Shown here one piece after another: positions 60,745 to 64,000 of a stretch of DNA of 64,000 bases (position 1 is its first letter; every line of letters starts with the position of its first letter). The notes below the pieces were generated by a model. It ran no database searches. It had not been told where the DNA came from and saw only the letters and a program-made list of their open reading frames with translations. The stretch is from Myceligenerans pegani (lineage in GTDB: Bacteria > Actinomycetota > Actinomycetes > Actinomycetales > Cellulomonadaceae), in the NCBI RefSeq assembly GCF_014892515.1, contig NZ_JADBGR010000109.1:199579-263578 (forward strand), given 5' to 3'. The position numbers and the translations under genes are program-made.

Positions 60745-61333
60745 CGCGGGAAACCGGGGCTGAGGCCGTTCCGGGGACGCTCGACGTTCCGCAGCATTTT
60801 TCGGCGTCTTGCGGCCTCGTGTGGAACCTCCGTGTAACGTCCCGCGATTCTGTTACACAACTCGCCTCGCGGGTCTGTGACCCTGCCATGTGTCCGGCCT
60901 CGGTGTCCCTGTCCTCCGTCGTCCGTTGGCGCGGGGCTCGTCGTGGACGGCGGTTCTCGTGCGGGTGCAAGGCCCGGCCCTAGCGGCCTGACGGCGGTGA
61001 TGCCGGGTCGGTGGGCCGGGCCTTGCGGCCGTGCGGGGTTCGCTGTCAGCGTCGTGCGCCGGGTCAACGGACGACGGAGGGCAGGGGCGCCGTCCCTCGA
61101 TCCTCTTGACTCCAGCAGGTGCCCGCCGGAGGCATAACGAAAGGCGACCTCGACTGTCGGGGTCGCCTTCGTCGTGTGCGGGGCCGGTAGGCCGTCAGGG
61201 GTGCGCGGTGGGGTGCGCGCAGGGCCGCCCGCGGCCCGGAGCGCGGGGCCCCCGGAGCGCGGGGCCCCTGCCGGCCGGACGGCCCGCGCGCCGTCAGGCG
61301 CGCCTTGATTCCTTAGAGGTCAATTCGGCAGTG
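60745..61333. other. 589-bp region without a recognised gene
   Basis: No reading frame here has convincing protein character, and I see no tRNA or known RNA fold. It holds a hairpin at 61141-61169, direct repeats of CCCGGAGCGCGGGGCCC (around 61235-61270), and a short AT-richer stretch (CCTTGATTCCTTAGAGGTC, near 61302) just before the acetyltransferase gene. As it separates the sugar island from the probable integrative element, it may contain the old attachment site. Confidence 0.4.
61141..61169. terminator. Hairpin, probable terminator
   Basis: The stem AAGGCGACC / GGTCGCCTT has an 11-base spacer that can pair partly inside (CGAC/GTCG). It is preceded by A-rich and followed by T-containing sequence, so it could end transcripts from either side. 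Confidence 0.55.
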
Positions 61334-61840
61334 CTAGCCGATGACGTAGACGGCCGCCGGTTCGGTGAGCCCATCGCCGAAGTGGTGCGTGATGTCCGCG
61401 AGTCGTTCAGCTCCGAGCCGTTCGTAGAGCCGGATTGCGGCACGGTCCTTGGTCATCACGTCGAATGCGATGGCCAGTCCTCGGATCCGGGCGAAGTCGG
61501 TTACGGCTTCCATGAGAAGTCGGCCCGCGCCGCTGCCTCGGTGTTCGGGGTCGACGAAGAGCCGGACGGGGATCGCCAGGCGCTCAACGTCGCCGCCAGT
61601 CTGCTCGTGCCAGATGCGGGCGGCGTCGTCGTCGGGAACTGCGCGGGAAAGAGTGATCTGCCCGATCGGTGTCCCGTCGTCGACTGCGGTCCAGCTCTGC
61701 ATTTCGTTGGGGTGACGTAGCCATGCTTCGGGGTCGGCTACGCCTTCGACGGGATAGCCGTCCAGCGCGTGCACGCGTACGAGTGCGGCGGCGAGAGCCG
61801 GGATGTCGGCATCGTGACGGGGCCTGATGGTGACGGGCAT
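61334..61840 (-). CDS. GNAT-family N-acetyltransferase
   Basis: A 168-residue cytoplasmic acetyltransferase. The acetyl-CoA-binding motif is LFVDPEHRGSGAGRLLMEAV and the C-terminal strand-helix is AIRLYERLGAERLADITHHF. The acceptor is unknown. The ATG at 61840 follows GGAGG. It starts three bases after the GntR stop in the same direction, so it is co-transcribed with that regulator; this GntR-GNAT pair is common at the edge of actinobacterial integrative elements. Confidence 0.88.
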   Translation of the reverse strand: MPVTIRPRHDADIPALAAALVRVHALDGYPVEGVADPEAWLRHPNEMQSWTAVDDGTPIGQITLSRAVPDDDAARIWHEQTGGDVERLAIPVRLFVDPEHRGSGAGRLLMEAVTDFARIRGLAIAFDVMTKDRAAIRLYERLGAERLADITHHFGDGLTEPAAVYVIG

Positions 61841-61842
61841 GG

Positions 61843-62628
61843 TCAATCCTCCACAGGCATGTCGTAGTCGAGCGCGGAGTAGTCGGCTCGCATCACGAAG
61901 TGGGTTGTCTCGAACGGGCGGCGCTGGTCGTCGTACCCGGTGTGCCACAGGTCGATGACGGGGACGCCCGGCGGGATCTGAAGGCGGATCGACTCATCGG
62001 GGTTGGGCATCCGTGCGGTGATCTCCTCGCGGATGAAGGTGATCGGATAGCCCTGGCGCTCGAACTGGCCGTAGATGCCCTCCGGGCCCATGTCGGCGGA
62101 GTGGCTGACCGGGGTTCCCTCGACGATCGACCAGGGGGAGAAGGTCACGCCGAGCTGCAGCGCCTCGGCGTCCGCGTAGTACCAGTTTTCGCGGCGGACG
62201 ACTTCCGTGTCCGGCGAGATCTCCAGGCGTTCGGCGACGTCGGACGGAGGGAGAATGCGGTCGATGGCGGCGGTGTCGACGAACGGCTCCTTGCCCTGAG
62301 CTGCGGCCTCCGCGCCGAACGGCCCGAGGTCGTTGAACGTGCGCATCGCGCGGGAGTAGCGCCGTCGGCCGAATCGCATCCATCGCGGCTGTTGCCGGAC
62401 GAACGTCCCCCGCCCCCACTCCGTGATGGCGAGACCTTCCTCGACGAGGATGCGGATGGCGCGGTCGACCGTGCCTCGCACGGCGTTGTGCTGCTCGGCC
62501 AGCTTGCGCTGTGAGGGGAGTCGGTCCCCCGGCCCATATCGGCCCTGGGTGATCTCGCTGCGGAGCTGGGCGGCGATCTCCTTAGCCGCCGCGTAATCGG
62601 CGTGATCCTTGCGGTTCTGCGTGGTCAT
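61843..62628 (-). CDS. GntR-family regulator (HutC/KorSA type)
   Basis: A 261-residue repressor with an N-terminal winged helix (AKEIAAQLRSEITQGRYGPG, LPSQRKLAEQHNAVRGTVDR) and a UTRA ligand domain (residues about 95-255, with FIREEITARMPNPDE and GVPVIDLWHTGYDDQRRPFE). Proteins of this type repress transfer and excision genes of pSAM2-like elements. The likely -10 box TACAGT ends seven bases before the ATG, so the mRNA is probably leaderless. Four operator copies lie directly upstream. Confidence 0.88.
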   Translation of the reverse strand: MTTQNRKDHADYAAAKEIAAQLRSEITQGRYGPGDRLPSQRKLAEQHNAVRGTVDRAIRILVEEGLAITEWGRGTFVRQQPRWMRFGRRRYSRAMRTFNDLGPFGAEAAAQGKEPFVDTAAIDRILPPSDVAERLEISPDTEVVRRENWYYADAEALQLGVTFSPWSIVEGTPVSHSADMGPEGIYGQFERQGYPITFIREEITARMPNPDESIRLQIPPGVPVIDLWHTGYDDQRRPFETTHFVMRADYSALDYDMPVED

Positions 62629-62634
62629 AGCTCG

Positions 62635-62640
62635 ACTGTA
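62635..62640 (-). promoter_or_regulatory. -10 box of the leaderless gntR gene
   Basis: On the minus strand TACAGT is followed by CGAGCT and then the ATG, placing the transcription start at the start codon. The first operator copy (62647) sits just upstream, so the regulator probably represses itself. Confidence 0.5.
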
Positions 62641-62646
62641 GTGGCC

Positions 62647-62736
62647 CTGGTTCAAACCACCTTGCGAACTGGTTCAAGCCACCTCTTGACGGAACTGGTT
62701 CGAGCCTGTCAGAGTGGAATCACTGGTTCAAGCCAG
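62647..62736. promoter_or_regulatory. Four GntR operator copies in the divergent promoter
   Basis: CTGGTTCAAACCAC (62647), CTGGTTCAAGCCAC (62669), CTGGTTCGAGCCTG (62695) and CTGGTTCAAGCCAG (62723) are direct copies of an imperfect palindrome spaced 22, 26 and 28 bp. A -35-like TTGACG (62686-62691) for the rightward operon lies between copies two and three. Binding would shut both promoters. Confidence 0.75.
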
Positions 62737-62768
62737 TGAACAACACGGACAGTCAAGGAGTGATCGCG

Positions 62769-63176
62769 ATGGCGACGTTTGCGGTGGACAGCAGCAGGCA
62801 GCAGATGGCGGCGACGGGCGTGGTGGAGGCCATGCCGGAGTGGGTGGAGACGGCGGACGGGAAGCGTCGGCCGGGTGAGAACCAGGCGCGGCACGAGGCC
62901 ACGGGGCTGCCCCTGTGGGGTGTGGAGGTGCTGTACCAGACCGAGTCCTGGGGGCGGGTCTCCACGGAGACGGTGAAGGTCGCGGTCCCGGCGATGACCG
63001 AGCCCGCGCCGGGGATGTTCCGGCCGATCGTGTTCGAGGGCCTGACGGCGAACGCGCGGGTGGACCGGCGAAACAACGGCCTGTCGGTCTCGTGGGAGGC
63101 CGAGGGCATCGCGTCGATCGATGGCAAGCAGGTCGACGCGACGGCGGGCGGCTCGGCTGCGAAGGCTGCGGCCTGA
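62769..63176 (+). CDS. Small conserved-element protein, unknown function
   Basis: A 135-residue soluble protein, first gene of the rightward operon under the GntR operators. The ATG at 62769 follows AAGGAG. The sequence is rich in beta-strand (LPLWGVEVLYQTESWGRVST, ETVKVAVPAM) and resembles small proteins that often precede FtsK-type transfer genes in actinobacterial integrative elements; I know no function for them. Its stop overlaps the next start (TGATG). Confidence 0.65.
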   Translation: MATFAVDSSRQQMAATGVVEAMPEWVETADGKRRPGENQARHEATGLPLWGVEVLYQTESWGRVSTETVKVAVPAMTEPAPGMFRPIVFEGLTANARVDRRNNGLSVSWEAEGIASIDGKQVDATAGGSAAKAAA

Positions 63177-63580
63177 TGCCGGGCGCGCACAGCTCCCGGG
63201 CTGCCGGGGTGGCGGTGGCTGACGCTGCCGCCCCCTCGGTGGGGGCAGGGCTTCGGGTTGCCGCGTACGTGGTGGACCTGGTCGGGGATTGCCGGATCGG
63301 CACCGTGACCCGGTTCTCGTCGGGCTCGGTGGTCGTGGAGGTGCCCGACCCGTTCCACGCCGAGACGGTGGCTCACCTGCTGGGGCTGGCGGGTCCTGCG
63401 GACTACCCGGCTTTGCCGACCTGCGAGGACACCGGCGCGGGCGCTCACTCCGCGTGGCGGGGGAACGTACGCGGGGTCGTCGTGGAGGTCTGCAGCGCAC
63501 TGCGCCCGGGTGCACTGCCCCGGGCTCGCCCGCGCGGCTGGTCGGCCACGGCCGGTGACCTGGTGGGAGCAGCAGGGTGA
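63176..63580 (+). CDS. Small element protein, unknown function
   Basis: A 134-residue protein overlapping both neighbours (TGATG at the start, GTGA at the end), which supports it being expressed. The central part reads AAYVVDLVGDCRIGTVTRFS, SGSVVVEVPDPFHAETVAHL, a possible small beta-barrel. No family recognised. Confidence 0.6.
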   Translation: MPGAHSSRAAGVAVADAAAPSVGAGLRVAAYVVDLVGDCRIGTVTRFSSGSVVVEVPDPFHAETVAHLLGLAGPADYPALPTCEDTGAGAHSAWRGNVRGVVVEVCSALRPGALPRARPRGWSATAGDLVGAAG

Positions 63581-63957
63581 CGCGCGCGGACACGCTCGGG
63601 GTGGCGGCCGGGCTGCTGGGCAACGCGGCCGGGACGCTCGGCCAGGCGCGCGACGCGCTCGGGGTGGCGGGTCTGCTCGGTTCGGAAGTGGAAGCCGCCC
63701 GGCTGGTCCGTCAGGTGACCGAGCTGTGGGAGGCCACCACCGAGGCAGCCGAGACCGCGCGGGCCGCTGAACGGCCGGTGCTGCGGGTCGTGCCCGATGA
63801 CGACCCCGGCCGCATGTACGGCGAGGGCTACGACGGGTCCTGGTTCGACGACCGGACCGAGGCCGACCGCCGCGCCGCCTTCGACCGCGAACACGGCAAC
63901 AACAACGACAACGACGACCGGAACAACGCCGGTGACGGCGGGAAGGGGCAGGGCTGA
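63577..63957 (+). CDS. Small acidic element protein, unknown function
   Basis: A 126-residue protein starting with GTG at 63577, overlapping the previous stop by four bases. Helical Ala/Leu-rich N-terminus (GVAAGLLGNAAGTLGQARDA), then an acidic middle, and a low-complexity Asn/Asp tail (GNNNDNDDRNNAGDGGKGQG). Possibly a coiled-coil partner of the next protein. No family recognised. Confidence 0.6.
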   Translation: MTRADTLGVAAGLLGNAAGTLGQARDALGVAGLLGSEVEAARLVRQVTELWEATTEAAETARAAERPVLRVVPDDDPGRMYGEGYDGSWFDDRTEADRRAAFDREHGNNNDNDDRNNAGDGGKGQG

Positions 63958-64000
63958 TGTTCGGACTGGGACGTAGAGACAAGGTGACCGAGGCGGCCGA
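63957..64000 (+). CDS. Start of a gene cut by the window end, possibly an FtsK/TraB-type transfer protein
   Basis: The ATG overlaps the previous stop (TGATG). Only 14 codons are visible (MFGLGRRDKVTEAA). In pSAM2-like elements a FtsK/SpoIIIE-type DNA translocase often follows such small genes; this is a guess from position only. Confidence 0.4.
   Translation, partial: MFGLGRRDKVTEAA

Noticed and set aside
60745..61333. Possible small RNA or riboswitch in the long gap
   Set aside because: Apart from one terminator-like hairpin I found no conserved riboswitch core or promoter that would support an RNA gene.
62647..62736. GGTTCAA motifs that look like tRNA T-loops, considered as a tRNA attachment site
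   Set aside because: The motif is repeated four times with spacing of 22-28 bp and has no acceptor stem, anticodon arm or CCA; it fits a repressor operator.

Overview
The window comes from a very GC-rich actinobacterium. Codons end mostly in G or C, ribosome binding sites are strong (AGGAGG type), sugar regulators are of the LacI type, and some genes look leaderless. The mix of secreted and intracellular plant-polymer enzymes suggests a Promicromonosporaceae or Cellulomonadaceae relative (Cellulosimicrobium, Isoptericola or Promicromonospora-like). The genus is inference; there is no rRNA in the window.

Most of the window (1-43000 and 49700-59700) is a plant cell-wall catabolic island. From left to right: L-rhamnose catabolism (aldolase/dehydrogenase fusion, isomerase, mutarotase, LacI regulator, APC permease) with a large GH87-type alpha-1,3-glucanase inserted between the isomerase and the mutarotase (1-10000); rhamnogalacturonan use (GH42 beta-galactosidase, PL11 lyase, DUF624 protein, a sugar ABC importer with two binding proteins, a DeoR/LacI hybrid regulator, a DUF2264 protein, a YetA/PL26-like lyase) (10000-26900); an unassigned cupin, DUF6807 and Gfo/Idh oxidoreductase operon (27000-30300); the glucuronate branch of xylan use (fructuronate reductase, LacI regulator, glucuronate isomerase, mannonate dehydratase, GH67 alpha-glucuronidase) (30400-38600); secreted GH16 and GH9 glucanases (38600-43000); and a second locus with a LacI regulator, a LplB/YtcP/LplA-type importer, GH39 and GH42 glycosidases and a second DUF624 protein (49700-59700). 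The gene set closely echoes the Bacillus subtilis yes/yet/lpl rhamnogalacturonan cluster. Neither importer has its own ATPase here, so a shared ATPase elsewhere is implied.

Two stretches look foreign. 43060-49690 is an accessory insert: a resolvase-like protein without its catalytic serine, a coupled HAD/KOW/26-residue membrane protein operon, an XRE-TPR regulator with a 2H phosphoesterase, and a lower-GC block of small membrane proteins that includes a frameshifted paralogue and a decayed upstream gene. 61330-64000 is the edge of a probable actinobacterial integrative conjugative element: a GntR regulator facing an operon of small overlapping genes that runs into a truncated gene at the window end, with four operator copies in the divergent promoter.

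The most unusual signal is a set of long, nearly loopless palindromes scattered through the catabolic island. Five sit between or just after genes of an operon (1643, 28045, 34898, 38572, 54811). Two more lie in frame inside enzyme genes (uxaC at 33931 and the GH67 gene at 36641), and one lies upstream of a GH42 gene (12341). Several sets of repeated operators also link genes into regulons.
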